This document shows positions 22,945-31,879 of a DNA stretch of 41,476 nt, one piece after another. The translations under genes and the position numbers were made by a program. Below the pieces are notes generated by a model that was not told the origin of the DNA, did no database searches, and was given only the letters and a program-made list of their open reading frames with translations. The DNA lies in NCBI GenBank assembly GCA_964634755.1, contig CAZWJH010000011.1, forward strand, positions 1-41,476, read 5' to 3'. Within the stretch, counting starts at the first letter, position 1. Each line of letters begins with the position of its first letter. This DNA comes from JALXDT01 sp964634755 (GTDB taxonomy: Bacteria; Acidobacteriota; Aminicenantia; JAMOAD01).

Positions 22945-23973
22945 ATGGGAATTTTTGATTGGTTTTTGGATCACTTTTCTTATGATCTTGCTATAGATCT
23001 TGGAACTGCAAATACTCTCGTTTACATGAGAGGTAAAGGTATTGTTATCAGTGAGCCTTCAATAGTAGCATTGAATAAGCTTACTGGGAAACCGGAGGCA
23101 GTAGGATTGAGAGCCAAAGAAATGTTAGGTAAGACACCTGCAAATATTGTTGCTATTCGTCCCATGAAAGACGGAGTTATCGCGGATTTTGATGTGACTG
23201 AAAAGATGCTCGAATATTTTATAGACAAAGCAAGAGAGAAAAGGCATCTTTTAAGACCCCGTATTGTTATTGGGATCCCATCAGGTATTACTCAGGTAGA
23301 AAAGAGAGCGGTTAAAGATGCTGCTTTCAGAGCAAGAGCAAGGGAAGTTTACCTTGTGGAGCAGGCAATGGCTGCGGCAATAGGAGCCGAACTTCCAATT
23401 GTTGAGCCTGCTGGTAATATGATTGTTGATATTGGCGGTGGAACAACAGATGTTGCTGTTATTTCTTTAGCTGGGATAGTGCATTCCCGTTCAATAAAAG
23501 TAGCAGGAAACGAAATGGATGAAGCTATTATTCATTATTTAAAGAAAAAATATAATCTTTTAATTGGTGAAAGATCCGCAGAGCAGATAAAAATAAAAAT
23601 TGGAACTGCATACCCTTTACCTGAGCCATTAAACATGGAAATAAAGGGAAGAGATTTGAAAGAGGGTATTCCAAAAACAATTGTTATTAGCGATAGTGAA
23701 ATAAGGGAAGCTTTAAAATCTCCTATTGAGGCGTTAATAGATGTAGTTAAGACCACTCTTGAAAATACTCCACCGGAGTTGGCAGCTGATATTGTTGATA
23801 GAGGGATAGTATTGACCGGTGGAGGTTCTATGTTAAAAGCCCTTGATATAAGATTAAGAGAAGAAACCCAGCTTCCTATTTTCACAACAGAAGATCCTCT
23901 TTCTTCTGTAGTTAAGGGAGCTGGTAAAATTCTCGAAGATATAAATCTCCTTAAAAAAGTAGCTGTTGAATAA
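22945..23973 (+). CDS. mreB: Rod-shape actin homologue MreB
   Basis: MreB forms membrane-bound filaments that guide the elongasome and rod shape. The 342-residue protein has phosphate 1 DLAIDLGTANTLVYM near the N-terminus, PSIVALN, RPMKDGVIADFD, the second phosphate loop MIVDIGGGTTDVAVIS, and the adenosine motif IVLTGGGSMLKALD. All are typical for MreB rather than the ParM or FtsA branches. Start ATG with GGAGG seven bases upstream. It is followed directly by mreC, mreD, PBP2 and rodA. Confidence 0.98.
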   Translation: MGIFDWFLDHFSYDLAIDLGTANTLVYMRGKGIVISEPSIVALNKLTGKPEAVGLRAKEMLGKTPANIVAIRPMKDGVIADFDVTEKMLEYFIDKAREKRHLLRPRIVIGIPSGITQVEKRAVKDAAFRARAREVYLVEQAMAAAIGAELPIVEPAGNMIVDIGGGTTDVAVISLAGIVHSRSIKVAGNEMDEAIIHYLKKKYNLLIGERSAEQIKIKIGTAYPLPEPLNMEIKGRDLKEGIPKTIVISDSEIREALKSPIEALIDVVKTTLENTPPELAADIVDRGIVLTGGGSMLKALDIRLREETQLPIFTTEDPLSSVVKGAGKILEDINLLKKVAVE

Positions 23974-23980
23974 GAAGTTT

Positions 23981-24775
23981 ATGGCAAAAAAGAGAGATAC
24001 AATCTTTTTCATTATCTTACTTTTTGTTTCATTGATTGTTCTCTCAATAAATTCACCAAGAAGAAAAAATATAACAAAAGTAAAAAAGGTTTTTTCATAT
24101 CTTTACAGAGAAACGAGTACATTTTTTTCAAATATGGTTTTTGTAGTAGGGGATTATTTTAGAGCAAGTAAGCTTCACAAAGAAACTTTTTATGAAAATA
24201 TCCGGTTGAAAAAAGAAATAATAAAATTAAAGGAAGAAAATGTTCTTTTGAAAGATTTTATCTTGAAAAAGGGGTTTAATGTACCTCTAAAAGAGGATTT
24301 CTTGCTGATCGCAAGAGTTATTTCTTGGGATCTTGAAGAGCCTTATAGGACTTTTTACATTAATAAAGGAAATAAAGATAAAATAGAGATAAATTCGCCT
24401 GTTGTAGATGAGTATGGCTTTTTGGTGGGAAAAATTATTGAACCTTTGTTTCCTCATGGATCCACTGTTTTGTTGATCTCAAATCCTGAATTTGGAGTGG
24501 GGGTTAAAATAGGGGAAAAAGAAGCTCTTGGTATACTTTTTGGGATGGGAAAGGATAAAGGGATTATTAAATACATTAGATTGACAACAAAGATAAAAAT
24601 AGGAGACCCTGTCTATACCTCTGGCCTTGACATGACTTTTCCTGAAGGTTTAAAAATCGGAAATATTGTAGAAGTAAAGAAAGGTTATTATGCTATTGAA
24701 GCGATTTCTGATTTAAAAGCTTTAAAGCATAACCCAAGATATGTAGGAATACTAAAGTATGAAAAGAATAGGTAG
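23981..24775 (+). CDS. mreC: Rod-shape determining protein MreC
   Basis: MreC is a bitopic inner-membrane protein whose periplasmic part activates PBP2. This copy has a membrane helix at about residues 7-24, a coiled coil (about 55-90, with the repeated lysine/glutamate pattern ending KEENVLLKDF), and the double beta-barrel domain with VISWDLEEPYRTFYINKG, VVDEYGFLVGKI and the late YTSGLDMTFPEGLKIGNI. The length of about 264 residues is usual. I start at ATG 23981, preceded by a weak AAGAAG. A TTG five codons earlier that overlaps the mreB stop is the alternative. Confidence 0.93.
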   Translation: MAKKRDTIFFIILLFVSLIVLSINSPRRKNITKVKKVFSYLYRETSTFFSNMVFVVGDYFRASKLHKETFYENIRLKKEIIKLKEENVLLKDFILKKGFNVPLKEDFLLIARVISWDLEEPYRTFYINKGNKDKIEINSPVVDEYGFLVGKIIEPLFPHGSTVLLISNPEFGVGVKIGEKEALGILFGMGKDKGIIKYIRLTTKIKIGDPVYTSGLDMTFPEGLKIGNIVEVKKGYYAIEAISDLKALKHNPRYVGILKYEKNR

Positions 24776-25244
24776 CTTTTTTTTGTTAAGCTTTGTCATA
24801 GTTTTCCTTAATTATCTTTTACAAAAAGCTTTTTTCAACTTTACCTCCTATTTAAGTTTAATTACTCTTTTTCTGGTTTTAATAGCTTTTGATTTAAGAT
24901 TGTCTAATAAAACCATTCTCATATTTGCGTTTTTTTTGGGATTTATAAATGACTCATTATCTTTTTCCCCTTTAGGGCTTTCTTCTTCTTCTTTGGTGAT
25001 TATGGTTTTTTTTATAATCAAAATGAGAGAAAATTTTGTTTTTTCAAAGATTAAAGATAAAGCGCTTTTAGGAATGGCCGGCGTTTTATTAAAATCTTTT
25101 AGTGATATTTTGCTTTCTTCCTTTTTTGAATATAAAATTAGTATTTCCTATTTGAATATTCTTTTAATAAAACCTTTTATTTCTTTCCTACTTTTAGCTT
25201 TAATTTTCTTTTTTATGACAAAAGAGACAGATGATGATTTTTAA
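24759..25244 (+). CDS. mreD: Rod-shape determining protein MreD
   Basis: A 161-residue, almost wholly hydrophobic protein with about five membrane helices, located where MreD is expected between mreC and PBP2. FAFFLGFINDSLSFSPLGLSS (about residues 56-76) is the conserved MreD segment. MreD is a membrane partner of MreC in the elongasome. The ATG overlaps the mreC end by 17 bases and follows an AGGA. The 3' end overlaps the PBP2 gene by 14 bases. Confidence 0.9.
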   Translation: MKRIGSFFLLSFVIVFLNYLLQKAFFNFTSYLSLITLFLVLIAFDLRLSNKTILIFAFFLGFINDSLSFSPLGLSSSSLVIMVFFIIKMRENFVFSKIKDKALLGMAGVLLKSFSDILLSSFFEYKISISYLNILLIKPFISFLLLALIFFFMTKETDDDF

Positions 25245-27027
25245 TACAGAATATAAAAGGAAAATTTTACTTCAAAATAATAAGAGAAATTTAAAGCTTT
25301 TATTTATTTTTATTCTGTTTTTTATTTTTTTGATTTTTTTATTCTTCTGGAAAATTCAGGTTATTGATTATAAAAAGTATTTTTTAGCTGCTCAGAGAAA
25401 TATAATAAGAGTTGAAAGGATATCCCCTTTAAGAGGGCTAATAAGGGATTCTAAAAGCAATATTATTGCAGAAAATAGGCTTTCCTTTGATTTGATTATT
25501 CCTAAGGAAAATATGATTTCTTCAAAAAGGAAGAATACTGAAAAGGAAATAAAGGAGATTTTGAATTTATTAAAAAAAGGAGATAAGTATGAGTTAAAAA
25601 ATATGGGAACCTATTATTTAGTAAAGGAGGATATTCCCTTAAATATAGCAAATTTTATTTTCTCAAACAGAAGAGAGTTCAGATATGTCTCAATAAGAGT
25701 TTCTCCGAGGAGACTTTATCCTCTCGGAGAGAGCTGCAGTAGCTTTCTTGGATATATTGGAGAAGCTAATCTTAATGAAATAAAAAAATTTGGTTTGAAA
25801 ACAGGAGATTTTGTGGGTAAATATGGATTGGAAAGATATTATGAGAATGAGCTTAAGGGGAAAGCTGGTTATAAGGTTAAAGTTGTGAATAATCTTAATA
25901 TTCTTGAGAGAGTGGTAAAAGAGGTTCCACCTGTTGCAGGAAAGACATTGGAACTTTCAATTAATTTGAAGCTTCAAAAAAAGGTTGAGGAGTTTATGAA
26001 AGAGAAGAATCTTATAGGCTCTACAATTGTCTTAAACCCAAAAAATGGAGAAATCCTTTCTCTTGTCACCACTCCTCTTTTTAATCCTAATCTTTTTACA
26101 TCTTATTTTTCAAAAAAGGATTGGGATAAACTTATCAGTACTGAGGGAAAACCTCTTATAAATAAAGCAATAAGTGGTTTGTATCCAGCAGGTTCAATTT
26201 TTAAATTGGTTGTTGGGCTTGCAGGTTTAGAAGAGGGCTTTATAAATGAGCATACAATAGTGAATTGTTATGGCTATAAAGAAATTTATAATAAAATATT
26301 TCACTGTTGGAATGCGGCAGGTCATGGACCAATGAATCTTGCCAGGGCAATTGAACAATCGTGTGATGTTTATTTTTATGTTTTAGGGAAAAACCTTAAG
26401 GTAGATTTAATTGAAAAATATGCAAAAATGTTAGGTCTTGGGAAGTATACGGGAATTGATTTAGTAGGTGAAAAAAGTGGGCTTGTTCCTTCAAAGGAGT
26501 GGAAACTTAGGCGATTTCATATAAAATGGTTCCCTGGAGAAACTATTTCAGTTGCAATAGGTCAGGGACCTTTGTTAGTTACGCCGATTCAAATTGCTCA
26601 GCTTTTTTCCATTATTGCAAACAGAGGGTTTTATTTCTCACCACATTTATTAAAGTCCAAAAAAGGAAAAGAGATTGTTGTGAAAATTAAAAAAGAAAAT
26701 TTTGAAAAAATAATAAAAGGTATGCGGCTTGTTGTGAATGGTGAAAAAGGTACCGGTAGACTTGCCAAGATAGAGGGTATAAACGTTTGTGGTAAAACAA
26801 GTACTGTTCAGGTCATTAGTAAGGAAACTCTTAAAACAAAAGTGAAAAACAAGAAAGACAGACGATGGCTTCATCATGCTTGGTTTGGAGCTTTTGCACC
26901 ATGCGAAGCACCTGAGATTGTAGTGGTATCAATGTTAGAACATGCTGGCGGAGGAGGGGAGGTCGCTGCTCCATTGGTAAGAAAGGTGATGAAATATTAT
27001 TTCAATAATATAAGGGAAAAAAGATGA
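25231..27027 (+). CDS. mrdA: Penicillin-binding protein 2 (elongasome transpeptidase)
   Basis: PBP2 cross-links peptidoglycan during side-wall growth together with RodA. The 598 residues include an N-terminal membrane helix (about 22-42), the dimer/allosteric domain with RISPLRGLIRD and RRLYPLGESCSSFLGYIG, and the transpeptidase domain. The nucleophile motif SxxK is Ser322-Ile-Phe-Lys325 in PAGSIFKL. The second motif is SCD at 377-379, usual for PBP2. The third motif is KTS at 522-524 (CGKTSTVQV), where KTG or KSG is normal. The start may be either of two adjacent ATG codons inside the mreD end. The ATGA overlap with rodA indicates coupling. Confidence 0.95.
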   Translation: MMIFNTEYKRKILLQNNKRNLKLLFIFILFFIFLIFLFFWKIQVIDYKKYFLAAQRNIIRVERISPLRGLIRDSKSNIIAENRLSFDLIIPKENMISSKRKNTEKEIKEILNLLKKGDKYELKNMGTYYLVKEDIPLNIANFIFSNRREFRYVSIRVSPRRLYPLGESCSSFLGYIGEANLNEIKKFGLKTGDFVGKYGLERYYENELKGKAGYKVKVVNNLNILERVVKEVPPVAGKTLELSINLKLQKKVEEFMKEKNLIGSTIVLNPKNGEILSLVTTPLFNPNLFTSYFSKKDWDKLISTEGKPLINKAISGLYPAGSIFKLVVGLAGLEEGFINEHTIVNCYGYKEIYNKIFHCWNAAGHGPMNLARAIEQSCDVYFYVLGKNLKVDLIEKYAKMLGLGKYTGIDLVGEKSGLVPSKEWKLRRFHIKWFPGETISVAIGQGPLLVTPIQIAQLFSIIANRGFYFSPHLLKSKKGKEIVVKIKKENFEKIIKGMRLVVNGEKGTGRLAKIEGINVCGKTSTVQVISKETLKTKVKNKKDRRWLHHAWFGAFAPCEAPEIVVVSMLEHAGGGGEVAAPLVRKVMKYYFNNIREKR

Positions 27028-28109
27028 AAAAGTATTTTAAGTATTTTAACTATTCTTTACTTTTCACTCCTCTGTCAATTACTATAATAGGAATTTTTGT
27101 TTTATACTCCATTTTCGAGGCAACGGGTCAGGCTTTTTTTAAAAGACAAATTATTTGGTTGATTGTTTCTCTGATTGCTTTTTTTATTTTTTCTATATTG
27201 AATTATAAATTTTATCTAAACCTTGCTCCTTCTCTTTATTTATTTTTAATTGTGATTTTAACATTTTTAATTTTTTTTGGTAAAAGAATAGCTGGGACGA
27301 AGTCTTGGATCGGGATAGGAGGTTTGGGTGTTCAACCCTCTGAGTTTGGAAAAATAGTGGTTATACTGTTAATAGCTAGAATATTCAGGGATTATTACAA
27401 AGGACCTTTAAACTTTATTGATTTTTTTAAGGCGAGTTTTATAGTGGGGGTTCCGGCTTTATTAGTTTTTCTTGGAAATGATATGGGAACAGCTATGACC
27501 TATTCTTTTATAATTATCATTTTAATTTTTATTTTAGGAGTAAGAAGGAATTTGCTTATTTTAATTATTGTCGGGGCTGTTCTTTTTTCCATAGGTTCCT
27601 GGAATTTTGTTTTAAAGGATTATCAAAAGAAAAGGATAAAAGTGTTTTTAAACCCCCAATCAGATCCATTGGGTGTTGGTTATCATACAATTCAATCAAA
27701 AATTACTATTGGATCTGGGGGGATTTCTGGGAAAGGGTTTTTAAAGGGGACGCAAAAAAAATTGGGATTTCTTCCAGCCCAGCATACTGATTTTATACTT
27801 TCCGTATATGCAGAGGAGTTTGGATTTGTGGGGATAATAGTGTTAATCTTGCTATATTCTTTTCTTTTTTACTCTATTTTTAGGGTTGCTTATGTAGCAG
27901 AGGATATATCCTCTATGCTACTTGTTGGTTTGATTTTAGGGCAGATTTTTTTTCAATTCTTAATTAATATTTTGGTTAGCCTCGGAAAGCTTCCTGTTGC
28001 AGGAGTAACTTTGCCTTTGTTCAGTTATGGTGGTTCCTCTTTGATTACTGTTTATTCTCTTCTTGGTATTGTTGAGGGGGTTCATATCTCAAAGTATAGC
28101 AGAGAGTAA
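27024..28109 (+). CDS. rodA: Peptidoglycan glycosyltransferase RodA
   Basis: A SEDS-family polymerase that extends glycan strands from lipid II, paired with PBP2. The 361 residues have about ten membrane helices. SEDS signatures are clear: FGKRIAGTKSWIGIGGLGVQPSEFGK, FLGNDMGTAMTY with the catalytic-type Asp, ITIGSGGISGKGFLKGTQ, LPAQHTDFILSVYAEEFGF, and the late TLPLFSYGGSSL. The start overlaps the PBP2 stop (ATGA) and the stop shares a base with the next ATG (TAATG). Confidence 0.97.
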   Translation: MKKYFKYFNYSLLFTPLSITIIGIFVLYSIFEATGQAFFKRQIIWLIVSLIAFFIFSILNYKFYLNLAPSLYLFLIVILTFLIFFGKRIAGTKSWIGIGGLGVQPSEFGKIVVILLIARIFRDYYKGPLNFIDFFKASFIVGVPALLVFLGNDMGTAMTYSFIIIILIFILGVRRNLLILIIVGAVLFSIGSWNFVLKDYQKKRIKVFLNPQSDPLGVGYHTIQSKITIGSGGISGKGFLKGTQKKLGFLPAQHTDFILSVYAEEFGFVGIIVLILLYSFLFYSIFRVAYVAEDISSMLLVGLILGQIFFQFLINILVSLGKLPVAGVTLPLFSYGGSSLITVYSLLGIVEGVHISKYSRE

Positions 28110-30544
28110 TGGATTCTTCTGTTTTTGTTGGAATTGAAAGGCCTTCACGATATTTGGGGGAAGAATTAAATGTAATAGTAAAGGATTGGGATAGTGTTAT
28201 TTTAAAGATAGCATTATCTTATCCCGATTTGTACGAAGTGGGAATGTCTCACATGGGACTTCCTATTTTGTATCATTATTTAAACAATATAAAGGGTGTG
28301 CTAGCTGAAAGGGTCTTTTCTCCTGCAAAAGATTTTGAATCTGTTTTGAGAGAAAAGAAAATATCTCTCTTTTCGCTTGAAAATAAAAAACCAATAAAAG
28401 AATTTGATATCTTTGGTTTTTCCCTTCTTTCGGAGTTGACTTACACAAATCTTTTAAATATTTTGGAGCTTTCTAATATAAATGTATTTTCTAAAAATAG
28501 AGATGATAATGAGCCTCTTGTTTTTGCAGGAGGTGTTAATGTTTTTAATCCAGAGCCTATCGCTCCTTTTGTAGATGTTTTTTTTATAGGAGATGCGGAA
28601 GCAGGATTTTTTAAGATGGTTGAAAAGATAAGAGATTTAAAAAAAAGTGGGAAGGGGAGAAGGGAGATTTTAGAGAGTATTTCTGAAAAAAAAGGGGTAT
28701 ATGTTCCTGTTTTGCATGAGGTAGAAAAAAAAGGCAATTTTTTTATTCCAGTTTTTAAAAATGGTAAAAAGATTAAGAAAGCCTATTTAAAAAATTTGGA
28801 TAAATATCCGCTTCCGGAAAACCCTATTGTTCCCACAAGTGAAATAATCTTTGATAGATTAAGTATAGAGATTGCAAGAGGATGTCCACAAAGATGCAGA
28901 TTCTGTCAGGCTTCCTTTGTTTACCACCCTTTTAGATGGAGGGATCCTAATTATCTGGTAAATTATATTGAAAGAACGGTAAAAAAAAGTGGTTTTGAAG
29001 ATTTTTCACTATCTTCTCTCAGTACAGCGGATTACCCTTATATAGAAAAACTTATGTATGAATTGGTGGAAAGATTGGAAAGAGAAAAGGTAGGGATAGG
29101 TCTTCCCTCTTTGAGACCTAAAATGATAAAAGAATTTATGTTAGGACTAATAAAGAGAACAAGAAAAACCGGTTTTACCATTGTTCCTGAAGCAGGTACA
29201 GAGAGACTTAGGAGGGTAATAAACAAGTATGTTGATGATGGGGAAGTCTTTCGTTCTCTTGAGATGGCATATAAATACGGATGGAGAGCTGTTAAATTTT
29301 ATTTTATGATAGGACTTCCTTCTGAAAATGACGAAGATATAAAAGGTATAGGAGAAATTCTTTTAAAGGCTTTAGAACTCGGAAGGGCCTATAGAAGAAG
29401 ACTTAAGATAGGGGCTACCATATCGGTCTTTATTCCAAAACCTCACACTCCATTTCAATGGTATGGTTTTGCGTCGGGGGAAGAGATAAAGAGAAAGAAA
29501 GAGATGTTATTGAATATGATAAAGGGGAGAAGGGAGATTTTTTTGAAATTTCATCCATATGAAACAGCTTATATTGAAACGCTTTTGTCAAGAGGAGATA
29601 GAAGTGTTAGCAAAATTATTTATTTGGCTTTTAAGAGAGGAGCTAAATTTGATGCCTGGGATTCTGAATTTGGTTTTACGAAATGGGAAAGTGCAATAGA
29701 AGAGAGTAAAGTGGATGTATCACCATTTTTTAAAAAATTAGAGATAGAAGAAACACTCCCTTGGGAGCATATTGACACAGGAGTAAAAAAAGAGTATTTG
29801 ATTGAGGAGTATAAAAAGAGCAAAAAAGAGGAAAGAACAGTCTCGTGCATTGAGAGGGATTGTGATGAATGTAAAGGGTGTTATCTTCCTGTAAAAATTG
29901 TAAAGGACATTTCAATAGAGGCGAAAAAAACAAATAGAAGTGGATTAAAATCTTCTGAAAAAGAGTATTTTAGGTATGTAATATCTTACAGAAAAAAAGA
30001 TTCTACTGTTTTTTTATCAAGTCTTGAGACTGTAAGAGTTATAGAGAGAACTTTGAGAAGAAGTCCTTTTGATTTTGCTTTTACCGAGGGTTTCCATCCT
30101 AAAATAAAGATATCTTTTCTTTTTGCTGATCCGCTTGGCGTAGAAATTGAAGAAGATATTTTTGAAGTTAGATCTGCTGGTAAATTAAGTTATAAAGAGC
30201 TTTCTCATTTAACCGAAATAACAATACGGGATTTAGTTTTTTTTGATGTCAAAAGGGTGAAACTAAATTCACCCCGTCTTTCGAAGATTGTGAAAAAGAT
30301 TGTATTTAAAATTGCTAAAAGAGAAATAAAAAGTAGTGTCAAATTTTCCAATTTGAGAGGAATTTTCCCTGAATATGAAGATAAGGAGGAAAGAAACGGG
30401 TTTGCCTATTTTATATTTAAATATAATCCCCAAAAAAAGTTTGCTCCTTATAAGTTTTTTAAGGAGATTATGAAAGAATATTCTCCCTTTAAAATTAACA
30501 AACATAGAATTATTCTCAAAGAGGAATTTTTTGAGAGTAAATAA
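28109..30544 (+). CDS. TIGR03960-type radical SAM protein fused to DUF2344 (TIGR03936)
   Basis: An 811-residue fusion. The first 200 residues are a B12-binding-like domain (YEVGMSHMGLPILYHYLN, then FAGGVNVFNPEPIAPFVD). A radical SAM core follows, with the 4Fe-4S motif C259-x3-C263-x2-C266 in RGCPQRCRFCQ and PEAGTERLRRVINKY. After a small Cys cluster (CIERDCDECKGC) at about 575-590, the C-terminal 200 residues form a DUF2344 domain with FLSSLETVRVIERTLRR and FTEGFHPKIKISF. The fusion is widespread in bacteria, and the reaction is not established as far as I know. It often sits near rodA and RNase G genes, suggesting rRNA or tRNA processing or modification; no RNase G gene is present here. Confidence 0.9.
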   Translation: MDSSVFVGIERPSRYLGEELNVIVKDWDSVILKIALSYPDLYEVGMSHMGLPILYHYLNNIKGVLAERVFSPAKDFESVLREKKISLFSLENKKPIKEFDIFGFSLLSELTYTNLLNILELSNINVFSKNRDDNEPLVFAGGVNVFNPEPIAPFVDVFFIGDAEAGFFKMVEKIRDLKKSGKGRREILESISEKKGVYVPVLHEVEKKGNFFIPVFKNGKKIKKAYLKNLDKYPLPENPIVPTSEIIFDRLSIEIARGCPQRCRFCQASFVYHPFRWRDPNYLVNYIERTVKKSGFEDFSLSSLSTADYPYIEKLMYELVERLEREKVGIGLPSLRPKMIKEFMLGLIKRTRKTGFTIVPEAGTERLRRVINKYVDDGEVFRSLEMAYKYGWRAVKFYFMIGLPSENDEDIKGIGEILLKALELGRAYRRRLKIGATISVFIPKPHTPFQWYGFASGEEIKRKKEMLLNMIKGRREIFLKFHPYETAYIETLLSRGDRSVSKIIYLAFKRGAKFDAWDSEFGFTKWESAIEESKVDVSPFFKKLEIEETLPWEHIDTGVKKEYLIEEYKKSKKEERTVSCIERDCDECKGCYLPVKIVKDISIEAKKTNRSGLKSSEKEYFRYVISYRKKDSTVFLSSLETVRVIERTLRRSPFDFAFTEGFHPKIKISFLFADPLGVEIEEDIFEVRSAGKLSYKELSHLTEITIRDLVFFDVKRVKLNSPRLSKIVKKIVFKIAKREIKSSVKFSNLRGIFPEYEDKEERNGFAYFIFKYNPQKKFAPYKFFKEIMKEYSPFKINKHRIILKEEFFESK

Positions 30545-30550
30545 AAAATG

Positions 30551-30623
30551 TGGCGAGGGGCGGAATCGAACCACCGACACGAAGATTTTCAGTCTTCTGC
30601 TCTACCGACTGAGCTACCTCGCC
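30551..30623 (-). tRNA. tRNA-Phe (GAA anticodon)
   Basis: The minus strand folds as a complete cloverleaf: acceptor GGCGAGG pairs with CCTCGCC, a D arm AGCTCAGTCGGTAGAGC, anticodon stem GAAGA/TCTTC around CTGAAAA (anticodon GAA at 30590-30588), and a T loop GGTTCGATTCC. Length to the discriminator A is 73. CCA is not encoded (the A is followed by CATTT). A T run follows immediately and can act as terminator. Confidence 0.97.
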
Positions 30624-30638
30624 ACGGGTGAATGGATA

Positions 30639-30667
30639 AATTTATCAAAAAATAATTCTACTGTCAA
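30639..30667 (-). promoter_or_regulatory. Promoter of tRNA-Phe
   Basis: On the minus strand a perfect TTGACA (30667-30662) and TAAATT (30644-30639) are 17 bases apart. Transcription would begin about 10 bases before the mature tRNA 5' end, a normal tRNA leader length. Confidence 0.55.
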
Positions 30668-30693
30668 TAGTTAAATAAGAGTTTTCTCTTTGA

Positions 30694-31842
30694 TTAATAA
30701 AGTTTGATTGTTTTAATTTCTTCTTCAAATTTTTTACTATTAAAAAAATCAATTGATTGACTATTATCATTTTCGACAAATTTTCTCACTCTGTTGCTTC
30801 CTGTTATTATATCAATGGGAAGTTTTTCTTTTTCATATTCGTAAGGGGGGGATGTCCACTTGAATTTGTCAGGGTAGAGTTTTCTAATTGTTTTTAATAT
30901 CAATATGCCGGTTTTGTAAGGGGAAAATTTTTCAAAATCTGAAATTACTATGAAAACCCCTCCGCAAAGTTCTCCCGACCACTTATTAAAAGTCGGAGTG
31001 AAAGCATATGGTATGAAATTTACTCCTTTCAGCCTTAGTTTATTTAATTCATTTGAGAGCCTTTCAGAATTTATAAACGGAGCTCCTATTATTTCAAAAG
31101 GTCTTGTTGTCCCCCTCCCTTCTGATATATTGGTCCCTTCAAGAAGAACGGTTCCCGGATATATGTAAGAAGTTGTATAAAAGGGTATATTCGGAGAAGT
31201 GGGATACCAGTTCCTTCCTATTAATTCAAAAAATGAACCATCCCAGTTTTTCATTTTTATAGGGATAACATCAATGGTTAAATTTTCTTTTTTTATAAAA
31301 TATGATACGAGTTCCGCAGGTGTTAACCCGTAAATCATCGGAATAGGGTGAATACCGACAAAGGAGAAAAAGTCTTTTTCAACAACATTTCCTTCTATTT
31401 TTCTTCCGAGTGGATTGGGTCTGTCTAAAATGATAAGTTTTGTATCTTTGTTATTGAGGGCTTTTAAAAGCAAAAAAAGGGTTGATACAAAGGTATAGAT
31501 TCTTACTCCCACATCCTGAATATCATAAATTATAAGATCTATGTCCTTTAAATCTTCTTCCAAGGGGAAAAACTTTTTTCCATACAGAGATATAAACTTA
31601 ATTCCATCTTTCTCAAAATCTTCTGATTCTATCATATTATCCTGTTTATCCTGAAAGAATCCATGTTGTGGAAAGAATACCTTTTTTATTTTTAGTCCCT
31701 TTTTTAGCAAACAGTGAAGAATATTTTCCCTATCAAAAACTGTAGAGGCTTGATTTATAAGAAGAGCAATATTTAAGGCTTTATATTGATTTGTATATTT
31801 TTCACAAAAGATTTCAGCGCCAAAGATTGTTTTTTCTTTCAT
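30694..31842 (-). CDS. DUF1343 / NamZ-like exo-beta-N-acetylmuramidase
   Basis: A 382-residue protein of the YbbC/NamZ (DUF1343) family; characterised members release N-acetylmuramic acid from the non-reducing end of peptidoglycan fragments. Family blocks are present: ALLINQAS, VFFPQHGFFQDKQD (the usual PEHG region), ISLYG, YDIQDVGVRIYTF, ILDRPNPLG, EGTNISEGRGTTRPFEIIGAPF. No signal peptide is visible, so it probably acts in the cytoplasm on recycled muropeptides, unlike the secreted members. The ATG lacks a Shine-Dalgarno and has TATAAA seven bases upstream. It lies downstream of the Wzm/Wzt operon. With mre, PBP2 and RodA it is one of several wall genes in this window. Confidence 0.88.
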   Translation of the reverse strand: MKEKTIFGAEIFCEKYTNQYKALNIALLINQASTVFDRENILHCLLKKGLKIKKVFFPQHGFFQDKQDNMIESEDFEKDGIKFISLYGKKFFPLEEDLKDIDLIIYDIQDVGVRIYTFVSTLFLLLKALNNKDTKLIILDRPNPLGRKIEGNVVEKDFFSFVGIHPIPMIYGLTPAELVSYFIKKENLTIDVIPIKMKNWDGSFFELIGRNWYPTSPNIPFYTTSYIYPGTVLLEGTNISEGRGTTRPFEIIGAPFINSERLSNELNKLRLKGVNFIPYAFTPTFNKWSGELCGGVFIVISDFEKFSPYKTGILILKTIRKLYPDKFKWTSPPYEYEKEKLPIDIITGSNRVRKFVENDNSQSIDFFNSKKFEEEIKTIKLY

Positions 31843-31849
31843 CGAAAAT

Positions 31850-31855
31850 TTTATA
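31850..31855 (-). promoter_or_regulatory. Candidate -10 box of NamZ-like gene
   Basis: TATAAA on the minus strand (31855-31850) ends 7 bases before the ATG, which lacks a Shine-Dalgarno. No clear -35 is present (TGTTTA at 17 bases). It fits the leaderless pattern seen at three other genes here. Confidence 0.35.
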
Positions 31856-31879
31856 TTAAAAGAGCTGTTAGGTAAACAT

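Noticed and set aside
23966..23980. TTG at 23966 as the mreC start
   Set aside because: No Shine-Dalgarno precedes it, whereas ATG 23981 has a weak one; the extra five codons add nothing recognisable. Not fully excluded.
28645..29545. Repeated GGGGAGAAGGGAGATTTT in the radical-SAM gene (near 28655 and 29524)
   Set aside because: Both encode a GRREI peptide in separate helices; two short copies inside one gene do not support a repeat element.
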